Assembly: GCF_020055675.1 (NCBI RefSeq)
Contig: NZ_JAIPUS010000001.1
Span: 124,001 to 188,000 of the forward strand
Source of the DNA: Marivita sp.
Lineage (GTDB): Bacteria > Pseudomonadota > Alphaproteobacteria > Rhodobacterales > Rhodobacteraceae
Reading direction: 5' to 3'
Length of the DNA: 64,000 nt
In this document: one piece after another, positions 37,097-45,300 of the stretch
Numbering within the stretch: the stretch's first letter is position 1
Layout of the letters: every line of letters starts with the position of its first letter
The notes under the pieces: generated by a model
Database searches by the model: none
What the model saw: the letters and a program-made list of their open reading frames with translations, nothing else
Told to the model about the DNA's origin: nothing
Position numbers and translations under genes: made by a program

Positions 37097-38323
37097 ATGA
37101 CCGACTTTGCTCAATCAGCGCGTGATGCGACCCAGGCGATGCGCGACGTGTTTCCGCAGACGCCTCTTTTGCGCAATGCGCATCTGTCCGATCTTTACGA
37201 TGCCAACATCTATCTCAAACGCGAGGATCTCTCGCCGGTGCGCAGCTACAAACTGCGCGGTGCATTCAATGCCATGCGCAAACGGCCCGACGCCAATCTC
37301 TTTGTTTGTGCCAGTGCCGGAAACCATGCGCAGGGCGTTGCGTATATGTGCCGACATTTCGGCAAGAGCGGCGTGATCTTCATGCCGGTGACAACGCCGC
37401 AGCAGAAGATCCAGAAAACAGCGATGTTCGGCGGCGACAGCATCGAGATCCGCCTGACCGGGGATTACTTCGACGATACTTTGGCGGCGGCACAGGCGTT
37501 TTGCGCCGAAGCGGGTGGGCACTTCCTGTCACCCTTCGACGACGAGGATGTGATCGAAGGGCAGGGCAGCGTGGGTGTCGAAATCCTCGCACAACTGGGC
37601 GGAATGCCCGATCATATCGTCTTGCCCGTGGGGGGCGGTGGCTTGTCGGCAGGAATGCTCAGCTATCTTGGCACCGGGTGCCAATACACCTTCGTTGAAC
37701 CGGCGGGCGGTGCCAGTTTGCGTGCGGCGCTCGAAGCCGGCCGGCCGGTGCGCCTGCCGCATGTGGATACATTTGCCGATGGTGCCGCGGTCGGGCAGAT
37801 CGGGCAACGTACATTCGCGCGGTTGAAGGGGGTCGGATTGGCCAATACCCTGACAATTCGCGAGGATCGGCTGTGTACGACGATCCTGGAGATGCTGAAT
37901 GTGGAAGGGATCGTCCTGGAGCCTGCCGGCGCGCTGTCTGTCGATGCCTTGCAGGATCTGGGCCAGTCGATTCGCGGGCGTACCGTTGTCTGCGTGACCA
38001 CGGGTGGAAATTTCGATTTCGAACGCCTGCCCGAGGTGAAGGAGCGCGCCCAGAAATACCTTGGTTTGAAGAAATACTTTATCCTTCGCCTGCCGCAGCG
38101 ACCGGGGGCGCTCAAGGATTTCCTGAACTTGCTTGGACCGGATGATGATATCTCGCGGTTCGAGTACCTGAAGAAATCCGCGCGCAATTACGGATCCGTC
38201 CTGATTGGAATCGAAACGCGTGACGCAGCGAATTTCGGTTTGTTATTCTCGAAGTTGGAAGAATCCGGGTTCACCTATCAGGATATCACCCATGACGATC
38301 TGCTGTCGCAGTTCGTGATCTGA
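37097..38323 (+). CDS. ilvA: Threonine ammonia-lyase IlvA
   Basis: PLP enzyme converting threonine to 2-oxobutanoate for isoleucine synthesis. The protein has 408 residues. The PLP lysine is in the SYKLRGAFNAM motif (about residue 51), SAGNHAQGVAY binds substrate, and the phosphate-binding glycine loop is VGGGGLSAGML. A C-terminal ACT-like domain (about 330-405, beginning YFILRLPQRPGALKDFL) suggests feedback control. This is the shorter form with one regulatory domain. AAGGGGGA precedes the chosen ATG. Confidence 0.95.
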   Translation: MTDFAQSARDATQAMRDVFPQTPLLRNAHLSDLYDANIYLKREDLSPVRSYKLRGAFNAMRKRPDANLFVCASAGNHAQGVAYMCRHFGKSGVIFMPVTTPQQKIQKTAMFGGDSIEIRLTGDYFDDTLAAAQAFCAEAGGHFLSPFDDEDVIEGQGSVGVEILAQLGGMPDHIVLPVGGGGLSAGMLSYLGTGCQYTFVEPAGGASLRAALEAGRPVRLPHVDTFADGAAVGQIGQRTFARLKGVGLANTLTIREDRLCTTILEMLNVEGIVLEPAGALSVDALQDLGQSIRGRTVVCVTTGGNFDFERLPEVKERAQKYLGLKKYFILRLPQRPGALKDFLNLLGPDDDISRFEYLKKSARNYGSVLIGIETRDAANFGLLFSKLEESGFTYQDITHDDLLSQFVI

Positions 38324-38329
38324 GACTCG

Positions 38330-38650
38330 TCAGGCCGCGAATCGTTTGGCGTACCCCGCCTCGAAAAAACGGCGCGACCGGGCGTACAGATCCTTGAGCG
38401 TTGCAACATCAATCCCTGCGCTGTTCGCTTCGCCCTGGCTGCACACTGTGGAAAGGTCGGAAAAGCCGAGATTCAGGGCCGATCCCTTCAGAAAATGCAT
38501 CAATTCGCGCATCTCTTCGGGGTTGTCAGCCGCGCCATCAAGGCGGAACAGCGTGTCCTCAACCTCCAGCAGGAACAGCTCCGCCACCTCGGCAAAATCC
38601 TCTGCGCCGATTTCATCCCGCAATTGTGCTACGCGACTCCAGTCTATCAT
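38330..38650 (-). CDS. HPt-domain phosphotransfer protein
   Basis: A 106-residue stand-alone histidine phosphotransfer protein. The phospho-accepting histidine is in MHFLKGSALNLGF (about residues 49-61), set in an all-helical Hpt domain. I chose the ATG at 38650, preceded by GGAGG with 5-7 base spacing; an ATG at 38662 would add four residues. It is divergent from the response-regulator/phosphatase gene at 38804 across about 150 bp. No histidine kinase is encoded nearby, so phosphate must come from an unlinked kinase. Partnership with the neighbour is inferred. Confidence 0.85.
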   Translation of the reverse strand: MIDWSRVAQLRDEIGAEDFAEVAELFLLEVEDTLFRLDGAADNPEEMRELMHFLKGSALNLGFSDLSTVCSQGEANSAGIDVATLKDLYARSRRFFEAGYAKRFAA

Positions 38651-38803
38651 GGACGCCTCCATCCTCAGGGATGCGTAGCAGAAAAGCATGACCATCCCTC
38701 GATACGCAAAGTTCGAATGAGGCGAATTTTAACATTCACCTGTGCTTAACTTCTGCGGCCTAGATCGGATGCGGGGGCCGACGCATTGGTTGGTAAATTG
38801 GTT

Positions 38804-40069
38804 ATGGTACAGGACGCAGAATATGCGTTCCCTGATGTTCAGGACACTGAATTTCGCCGCGTTCTCGTGGTGGATGATAGCCTTGTGCAGCGTCGGATCC
38901 TCACCCTCATGCTGGAAAGATGGGGGTTTGATGTGATCGCAGCTGAAGATGCCGAACGCGGTCTGGCCCTGTGTGATGGCTTTCAGCCGGACTTCATCAT
39001 TTCCGATTGGATGATGCCGGGAATGAGCGGGCTTGATTTCTGCACCGCCTTCCGGGCCGCGCCGCGTGACAGCTATGGCTATTTCATCCTCCTGACCTCG
39101 AAATCCGACAAAGCCGCCGTCGCCTCTGGCCTGGAATCGGGGGCGGATGATTTCCTGACCAAGCCTGTGAACGGGGACGAACTGCGCGCCCGTATCAATG
39201 CAGGGGCACGCATCCTGTCGATGGAGCGGGAACTGAAGGCAAAGAACCGCGTGATCGCGGACACATTGTCCCAGCTTCAGACGATTCACGCGTCCATCGA
39301 CAAGGATCTGCAACAGGCACGCGTGCTGCAGCAATCGCTCATGCCGCTGCGTCAGGCCACTTTCGGCCAAAACCGGGTGAGCGTCCTGCTGCGCTCCTGC
39401 GGTCATGTCGGCGGTGATCTTGCCGGTATGTTTGGCGCAGACTCCGGCGATTTCGGCCTGTTCAGTCTTGATGTGTCCGGGCATGGTATCACCTCCGCCA
39501 TGATGACCGCACATGTCGCGGGCTATCTAAGTGCGGAGTATCCCGGCGAAAACCTGGCGCTGACACGACAGGGGGAGGAGCTTGTTTTCTTGCCGCCGCA
39601 CCGTGTGGCGGCGCGGCTCAACGCGCGGGTGGCGGGCCAACAAGGGGTTACTGAATACCTGACACTGGCCTATGTCCATGTCTGCCCGTCAACCGGGATC
39701 GCGCGGTTCGTGCAGGCGGGGCATCCGCCGCCGCTCTTGCTGCGCCGGAACGGCGACGCGGCGTTTATCGGCACCGGCGGTCTGCCGGTCGGCCTCATCA
39801 AGGACGCCACATTCGAGGACCACGCGATCCAGTTGGCGCCCGGGGATCGTTTGCTGCTCTATTCCGACGGCTTCACCGAGGCGCGCATGCCGGACCAGAC
39901 CATGCTCGAGGAAGACGGCCTGTTGCGGCTTGTCCAATCGCTCCCGCCGGACAAGACCGGGCCGGATTTCCTCGATGCGCTCTACGATGCGCTTTCGGTG
40001 GCCGCGCAGGGTACCGATGACTTTGCCGATGATATTTCAGCCGCGCTTCTGGAATACAGCGGCGCGTGA
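38804..40069 (+). CDS. Response regulator fused to SpoIIE/PP2C-type serine phosphatase
   Basis: A 421-residue two-domain signalling protein. An N-terminal receiver (about residues 19-135) has the phospho-acceptor aspartate in FIISDWMMPG, acidic residues VVDDS and a lysine in LTKPVNG. A coiled-coil linker (about 145-185) follows. The C-terminal SpoIIE/RsbU-like PP2C phosphatase (about 195-421) carries GGDLAGMF, LDVSGHG and YSDGFTEAR metal-site motifs. Such proteins usually dephosphorylate an anti-anti-sigma factor, but none is next to it. The ATG at 38804 was chosen; TTG at 38786 is an alternative. The 3' end overlaps the convergent Nudix gene by 33 bp. Confidence 0.92.
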   Translation: MVQDAEYAFPDVQDTEFRRVLVVDDSLVQRRILTLMLERWGFDVIAAEDAERGLALCDGFQPDFIISDWMMPGMSGLDFCTAFRAAPRDSYGYFILLTSKSDKAAVASGLESGADDFLTKPVNGDELRARINAGARILSMERELKAKNRVIADTLSQLQTIHASIDKDLQQARVLQQSLMPLRQATFGQNRVSVLLRSCGHVGGDLAGMFGADSGDFGLFSLDVSGHGITSAMMTAHVAGYLSAEYPGENLALTRQGEELVFLPPHRVAARLNARVAGQQGVTEYLTLAYVHVCPSTGIARFVQAGHPPPLLLRRNGDAAFIGTGGLPVGLIKDATFEDHAIQLAPGDRLLLYSDGFTEARMPDQTMLEEDGLLRLVQSLPPDKTGPDFLDALYDALSVAAQGTDDFADDISAALLEYSGA

Positions 40070-40501
40070 CGCAAAGCGCGCAACGAACGCGCGGTCGCCG
40101 GAATTGGCAAGCTCTGGCATTGCATCGTCAATGGTCATCCAGAGCGCGGTGTGACCCGGCTCTGACGGAGCGCTGTATTGCATCACGGGCAACGCCATGT
40201 AGATCAGGCATATCTTTTCCGCCCAAAGATCGTATTCCGGCATATAGGTGAACCGGCGATACGCACCCAGCCGCTGCGCTCGTGCGATCCGCCAGCCGGT
40301 TTCTTCGTACACCTCCCGGATCAATGCCTGCACGGGTGATTCACCGGGGTCGAGTCCTCCGCCGGGCAATTGAACCTCCGGCTCTGGCGCGTCCTGATGC
40401 GTGAGCAGAAGCCCGTCCCCCATGGGCAGAATCGCGTATGCGCCCGTGCGCTGAATATAGGATCGCCCGTTTTCCGGCGGGTCGCCAAACCTGCGCATCA
40501 T
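40037..40501 (-). CDS. Nudix hydrolase
   Basis: A 154-residue Nudix protein. The Nudix box GGGLDPGESPVQALIREVYEETGW (a match to GX5EX7REUXEEXGU) lies at about residues 46-69. The substrate is not predicted. It converges with and overlaps the 3' end of the SpoIIE phosphatase gene by 33 bp. It is divergent from hslO with under 90 bp between. Confidence 0.9.
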   Translation of the reverse strand: MMRRFGDPPENGRSYIQRTGAYAILPMGDGLLLTHQDAPEPEVQLPGGGLDPGESPVQALIREVYEETGWRIARAQRLGAYRRFTYMPEYDLWAEKICLIYMALPVMQYSAPSEPGHTALWMTIDDAMPELANSGDRAFVARFASRAAVFQKRG

Positions 40502-40589
40502 GCCAAACCCCGTTCGCCCCCCTTGGACCTGTGCCTGTGTCGTTTATATAGTCACGAACATGCCCGAAGACGGCAAGCAAGGAAATTTC

Positions 40590-41582
40590 ATGACACTTGG
40601 TTCGAAACTCGCCTGGGACGATACCGTCCTGCCATTCCAACTTGACCACTCGGACACGCGGGGTCGTGTGGCGCGGCTGGACGGTGTGCTGAGCGGCATT
40701 CTCAAGCAGCACGATTATCCGCCGGCCGTCGAAGCGTTGGTGGCCGAGATGGCGCTGCTGACCGCGCTCATCGGCCAGACGATCAAGTTGCGCTGGAAGC
40801 TGTCGCTCCAGGTGCAGTCCAAAGGCGCTGTGCGCATGATCGCCACCGATTTCTATGCCCCGGAGTCCGAAGGCGATCCCGCCTTGATCCGTGCCTATGC
40901 GAGCTTTGATCCTGCCAAGGTCACGGATGGCCCGGCGATGGAACAGATCGGAGACGGCTATTTCGCGATCCTGATGGACCAGGGTCAAGGGATGCAGCCT
41001 TACCAGGGGATCACGCCACTCTCTGGCGACTCGCTGGCCAGCTGCGCAGAGGCGTATTTTGCGCAATCCGAACAATTGCCGACCAGGTTCGCGCTCAGCT
41101 TTGGACAATCACTGGAGCCGGGTGTCGCGCAGCATTGGCGTGCGGGCGGTATCATGATCCAGCATATGCCCAAAGCGTCGCCCTTCGCCTCCGAAGAGGG
41201 CGGATCCGGAGAGGAAGGGTTGCTTTTGGCCGATGATCTTCTGGACGCGGAGGAGGGCGAGAACTGGAACCGCGTCAACAGCCTTCTCGCCACGGTCGAG
41301 GAAATCGAGTTGATCGGACCCTCGCTGCCAGCGACGGATCTGCTCTTCCGCCTCTTTCACGAGGAAAAGCCGCGGGTTTTCGACGCCATGCCGGTACGCT
41401 TTGGCTGCACCTGTTCCGAAGACCGCGTGCGGCAAAGCCTGTCGATCTATTCCGCCAAGGATATCGCGAAGATGACAACCGACGACGGCCGGGTCACGGC
41501 GGACTGTCAATTCTGCGGCGCGCATTACGATCTGGACCCGGCCACAGTCGGGTTCGAGGCGGACGATGCGTCGGGTGAATGA
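40590..41582 (+). CDS. hslO: Redox-regulated chaperone Hsp33
   Basis: A 330-residue holdase chaperone activated by oxidation. The N-terminal fold has the family core (LKQHDYPPAVEALVAEMALLTALIG). The C-terminal zinc motif of four cysteines is CTC...CQFC, matching CxC plus CxxC. I chose the ATG at 40590, preceded by AAGGAA; an ATG at 40560 is the alternative start. It overlaps the second Nudix gene by 17 bp, which suggests co-translation. Confidence 0.95.
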   Translation: MTLGSKLAWDDTVLPFQLDHSDTRGRVARLDGVLSGILKQHDYPPAVEALVAEMALLTALIGQTIKLRWKLSLQVQSKGAVRMIATDFYAPESEGDPALIRAYASFDPAKVTDGPAMEQIGDGYFAILMDQGQGMQPYQGITPLSGDSLASCAEAYFAQSEQLPTRFALSFGQSLEPGVAQHWRAGGIMIQHMPKASPFASEEGGSGEEGLLLADDLLDAEEGENWNRVNSLLATVEEIELIGPSLPATDLLFRLFHEEKPRVFDAMPVRFGCTCSEDRVRQSLSIYSAKDIAKMTTDDGRVTADCQFCGAHYDLDPATVGFEADDASGE

Positions 41583-42171
41583 CCGTGCCCGGCTTGTGGC
41601 CGCGTTGGAGCAGAACACGGTCGCGTCGTCCGATTTCGATCTGAACGCGGATATTGCCTTGCCGGTGGGGCGCAAACTGCGGCTCGCGGGCGTTCTGGTG
41701 CCGATCCTGCCCACGTCGAAAGGTGCCGATGTATTGCTGACCAAGCGGTCGTCCCGGCTCAAGCATCATCCGGGCCAAATCGCTTTCCCCGGCGGCAAAC
41801 AGGACGAGGGCGATTCGAGTGTGATCGACGCGGCCTTGCGCGAGGCGGAAGAAGAGGTCGGGTTGCCGCGCGATCACGTCGCGCCCCTTGGCACGCTGCC
41901 GACCCACGAAACGGTGACGGGCTTCCTTGTCACACCCGTTTTGGGGTGGATCGACCGCCCCTTCGACATCGTGTCCGAGATCGGAGAGGTTGCCGAGGTG
42001 TTTCGTGTGCCGCTGGCCCATGTGACCGAAACGCGTCTCTATTCCGTCCAGTCCCGCCGTTGGCGTGGCACCCTGCGCAATTACTATACAGTTCCCTTCG
42101 GACCCTATTACATCTGGGGGGCCACGGCGCGTATCCTGCGCGGGCTGGCCGAGCGGATGGAGAGGCTATGA
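41566..42171 (+). CDS. CoA pyrophosphatase-type Nudix hydrolase (NudL-like)
   Basis: A 201-residue Nudix protein with the UPF0035 signature found in CoA pyrophosphatases: LLTKRSSRLKHHPGQIAFPGGK (about residues 59-80), continuing directly into the Nudix box (GGKQDEGDSSVIDAALREAEEEVG). This class hydrolyses CoA and derivatives to 3',5'-ADP and phosphopantetheine. It overlaps hslO at its start and the CCA-enzyme gene at its end (ATGA), forming an hslO-nudL-cca operon. Confidence 0.9.
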   Translation: MRRVNDRARLVAALEQNTVASSDFDLNADIALPVGRKLRLAGVLVPILPTSKGADVLLTKRSSRLKHHPGQIAFPGGKQDEGDSSVIDAALREAEEEVGLPRDHVAPLGTLPTHETVTGFLVTPVLGWIDRPFDIVSEIGEVAEVFRVPLAHVTETRLYSVQSRRWRGTLRNYYTVPFGPYYIWGATARILRGLAERMERL

Positions 42172-43313
42172 AGGTTACAGGCGACTGGCTGACGCGGGAC
42201 AGCACGCAGGCGGTGTTCGCGGCACTCCAGGTTCAAGGGCATGTCGCCCTGGCCGTGGGGGGATGCGTGCGCAACGCGCTGATGCAGGTGCCGGTGACCG
42301 ATGTGGATATTGCCACCGATGCCACGCCCGAACAGGTTCAGGATTTGGCCAGGGCCGCCAACCTGAAATCCGTCCCGACCGGCATCGACCACGGCACCAT
42401 CACCGTCGTGGCAGACAAGCTCGGATACGAGATCACGACGTTTCGCGCGGACACCGAAACCGACGGACGGCACGCCATCGTGCGCTTTTCAACCGATATC
42501 ACAGAGGATGCAAAGCGGCGCGATTTCACCATGAACGCGCTTTATGCCCATGCGGACGGCACGGTGATCGACCCGCTGACCGGGCTTGCTGACCTCAAGG
42601 CGCGGCGCGTGCGTTTCATCGGGGACGCGCATGCGCGGATCACCGAAGATTACTTGCGAATCCTGCGGTTTTTCCGGTTTTCCGCGTGGTACGGCAACGC
42701 GGATCACGGGTTCGATGCCGATGCTCTTGCCGCGATTGCCGAGACACGTGAAGGTTTGGCGGGCCTGTCCCGCGAACGCGTCGGCGCCGAAATGATCAAG
42801 CTGTTGTCAGCCCCGGACCCGTCTCCGGCGATTGCATCAATGGCGCTGGTCGGGGTGTTGCACGCAACGCTTCCCGGCAGTCAAGCGCGCGCGCTTGGCC
42901 CGCTTGTGCATCTGGAACAGAGCGTCGACCGCGCGCCCGATCCGTTGGTGCGACTTGCGGCGCTGGGCGTTTTTGATGGCACTGCCCTTCGCCTGTCGAA
43001 GAAGGATCAAAAGCGACTTGCGCAGTATCAGAGCCTGATATCGACGGTCATGGCCCCGGCGGAACTGGGCTATCGGCATGGCAGGCGCATCGCACAGGAT
43101 GTCATTCTGCTTCGCGCGGCGATGCTTGAAAGATCCCTCGACACATCAGATCTGGTCACGGCTGAAAAGGCTGCGACGCAGAGGTTCCCCGTGAAGCCCG
43201 GAGACTTGATGCCCGCCTATTCGGGCGCGGCGCTTGGCCAAAAGCTGCAGGAGGTCGAGGACCGGTGGATCGCGTCAGGCTTCGCGTTGTCGCGGGACGA
43301 GCTTCTCGACTGA
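42168..43313 (+). CDS. CCA-adding tRNA nucleotidyltransferase or poly(A) polymerase family protein
   Basis: A 381-residue class II nucleotidyltransferase. The N-terminal head has VGGCVRNALM (about residues 24-33), the metal-binding DVDIATDATPEQV and RRDFTMNALYAH, followed by the neck RITEDYLRILRFFRFSAWYG. These features are shared by CCA-adding enzymes and bacterial poly(A) polymerases and do not separate the two. In alphaproteobacteria of this group the gene usually encodes the CCA enzyme. It overlaps the Nudix gene by four bases at the start. Confidence 0.9.
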   Translation: MKVTGDWLTRDSTQAVFAALQVQGHVALAVGGCVRNALMQVPVTDVDIATDATPEQVQDLARAANLKSVPTGIDHGTITVVADKLGYEITTFRADTETDGRHAIVRFSTDITEDAKRRDFTMNALYAHADGTVIDPLTGLADLKARRVRFIGDAHARITEDYLRILRFFRFSAWYGNADHGFDADALAAIAETREGLAGLSRERVGAEMIKLLSAPDPSPAIASMALVGVLHATLPGSQARALGPLVHLEQSVDRAPDPLVRLAALGVFDGTALRLSKKDQKRLAQYQSLISTVMAPAELGYRHGRRIAQDVILLRAAMLERSLDTSDLVTAEKAATQRFPVKPGDLMPAYSGAALGQKLQEVEDRWIASGFALSRDELLD

Positions 43314-43455
43314 GTCGGGATCCTATCGCGAAAAAAACCCGCGCTAGACTTTCGCCGCGATAGAGACAACACCGGGGATTGCATTATCTCTTGTCACGGC
43401 GCGGCCGCGGATGGCGGCGGCAATGGCCTCAATCCAAGCTTCAGGAGTCCGTCGG

Positions 43456-45300
43456 GTGTTCCGTTTCTTCGAAAATCTGGTGGACCCCTACGTTTCCTAC
43501 GAGGAAAAGGACACGCCGCCGCAGCGGCTTTTGCCCTTCATGCTGGATTATGCCCGTCCGTTCCGTCGCATCTTTGCCTATACCGCCATGATGTCGGTGG
43601 TGATCGCCGCGATCGAGATCGGACTGATCTGGGCAATGGGCTGGGTCGTCGACATTCTCGCGGGTGATCCTGCCGAGGTATGGCAGGCGCATGGAGGCAC
43701 TTTGATCGCCCTGGCGGTGTTCATCCTGTTGATCCGCCCTTTGTTGCAGGCGTTGGACGTGCTGCTTTTGAACAATACGATCCTGCCGAATTTCGGCACC
43801 CTGATCCGGTGGCGCGCGCATAAACACGTGTTGCGCCAATCCATTGGCTGGTTCGAAAACGATTTCGCCGGGCGCATTGCAAACCGGATCATGCAAACAC
43901 CCCCCGCCGCCGGCGAAGCGGTGTTCCAGGTTTTCGATGCGATCACATACGCGCTGGCCTATGTTGTCGGTGCGCTGGTGCTGCTCGGGCAAGCCGATCC
44001 CCGGCTTGCCATCCCGCTGGTCGGCTGGCTGCTGCTTTACGGCGCGCTTGTCCGCTGGACCGTCAAACGTATCGGTCCGGCAAGCCAGGCCGCGTCCGAC
44101 GCCCGGTCCGAAGTGACGGGCCGCGTGGTGGACAGCTACACCAACATCCATTCGGTCAAGATGTTCGCCCATGGCGCCAGCGAATTGACCTATGCCAAGG
44201 ATGCGATCGAAAACACGCGCCGCACCTTCCAGACGGAAATGCGGCTTTTCACAATCATGGACATCGTGCTTGTCACGCTGAATGGTCTTTTGATCGTGGC
44301 CGTTGTCGGCTGGGCGTTCTGGCTCTGGATGCAGGGCCAGGCGAGCGTCGGGGTGGTTGCGGCCGCCACCACGCTGACGCTGCGGCTCAACTCCATGACC
44401 GGGTGGATCATGTGGGCGCTGACATCCTTCTTTCGCCAGCTTGGCATCGTTCGCGAAGGCATGCAGACCATCGCGCAACCGATCACGCTGGTCGACGATG
44501 CGGATGCGCAACCGCTCACGCTTGATCGGGGGCGGATCGAAATCCAGTCCCTGACACACCATTACGGGCGTGAAACCGGCGGTCTGGATAATATCAGCCT
44601 GATTATCGAACCGGGGGAAAAGGTGGGTCTGATCGGGCGGTCCGGCGCCGGGAAATCCACCTTGGTCAAACTCCTCCTGCGGTTTTACGACCCCGAGGGC
44701 GGGCGCATCCTGATCGACGGTCAGGATATCACCACCGTCACCCAGGATAGTCTGCGGCTGGCCATCGGCATGGTACAGCAGGACAGCTCCCTCTTGCACC
44801 GCTCCGTGCGAGACAACATCCTGTACGGCCGTCCCGATGCCACCGAAGCCGAACTGATCGCCGCCATCCGGCAAGCGCAGGCAGATGAATTCGTTCACAC
44901 GCTCCAGGACCCTCGGGGTCGCACGGGATTGGACGCCCAAGTGGGCGAGCGCGGTGTGAAACTGTCCGGCGGACAGCGCCAACGCGTGAGCCTTGCCCGC
45001 GTGATCCTGAAGGATGCGCCGATCCTGCTTCTGGACGAAGCGACAAGCGCGCTCGATTCCGAGGTCGAGGCGGCGATACAGGACACGCTTTATGGCATGA
45101 TGGAAGGCAAGACGGTGATCGCCATCGCGCACCGCCTGTCGACCATTGCCCATATGGACCGTATCCTGGTTATGGACCAGGGTCGGATCGTCGAAGAAGG
45201 TGCACATGACGCGCTCTTGGCGCAAGGCGGGCTCTATGCGGCGTTCTGGGCGCGGCAATCGGGCGGATTCATCGACCCGGACACGAAAGCGGCAGAATGA
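43456..45300 (+). CDS. ABC transporter, fused permease-ATPase, first of a pair
   Basis: A 614-residue exporter half (type IV ABC exporter). The transmembrane domain has about six helices (residues about 40-330). The nucleotide-binding domain has Walker A GRSGAGKST, Q-loop, signature LSGGQRQRVSLAR, Walker B ILLLDEATSALDSE and H-loop IAHRLSTIAHMD. I chose GTG at 43456 (MFRFFENLVDPYVSYEEKD), with AGGAG upstream; ATGs at 43411 and 43426 give longer forms without an evident ribosome-binding site. It overlaps the second ABC gene by four bases (ATGA), so the two probably form a heterodimer. The substrate is unknown. Confidence 0.92.
   Translation: MFRFFENLVDPYVSYEEKDTPPQRLLPFMLDYARPFRRIFAYTAMMSVVIAAIEIGLIWAMGWVVDILAGDPAEVWQAHGGTLIALAVFILLIRPLLQALDVLLLNNTILPNFGTLIRWRAHKHVLRQSIGWFENDFAGRIANRIMQTPPAAGEAVFQVFDAITYALAYVVGALVLLGQADPRLAIPLVGWLLLYGALVRWTVKRIGPASQAASDARSEVTGRVVDSYTNIHSVKMFAHGASELTYAKDAIENTRRTFQTEMRLFTIMDIVLVTLNGLLIVAVVGWAFWLWMQGQASVGVVAAATTLTLRLNSMTGWIMWALTSFFRQLGIVREGMQTIAQPITLVDDADAQPLTLDRGRIEIQSLTHHYGRETGGLDNISLIIEPGEKVGLIGRSGAGKSTLVKLLLRFYDPEGGRILIDGQDITTVTQDSLRLAIGMVQQDSSLLHRSVRDNILYGRPDATEAELIAAIRQAQADEFVHTLQDPRGRTGLDAQVGERGVKLSGGQRQRVSLARVILKDAPILLLDEATSALDSEVEAAIQDTLYGMMEGKTVIAIAHRLSTIAHMDRILVMDQGRIVEEGAHDALLAQGGLYAAFWARQSGGFIDPDTKAAE

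Noticed and set aside
43441-45258. A 605-codon open frame on the minus strand across the first ABC transporter gene.
   Set aside because: Antisense shadow; the plus-strand frame has complete Walker, signature and H-loop motifs.
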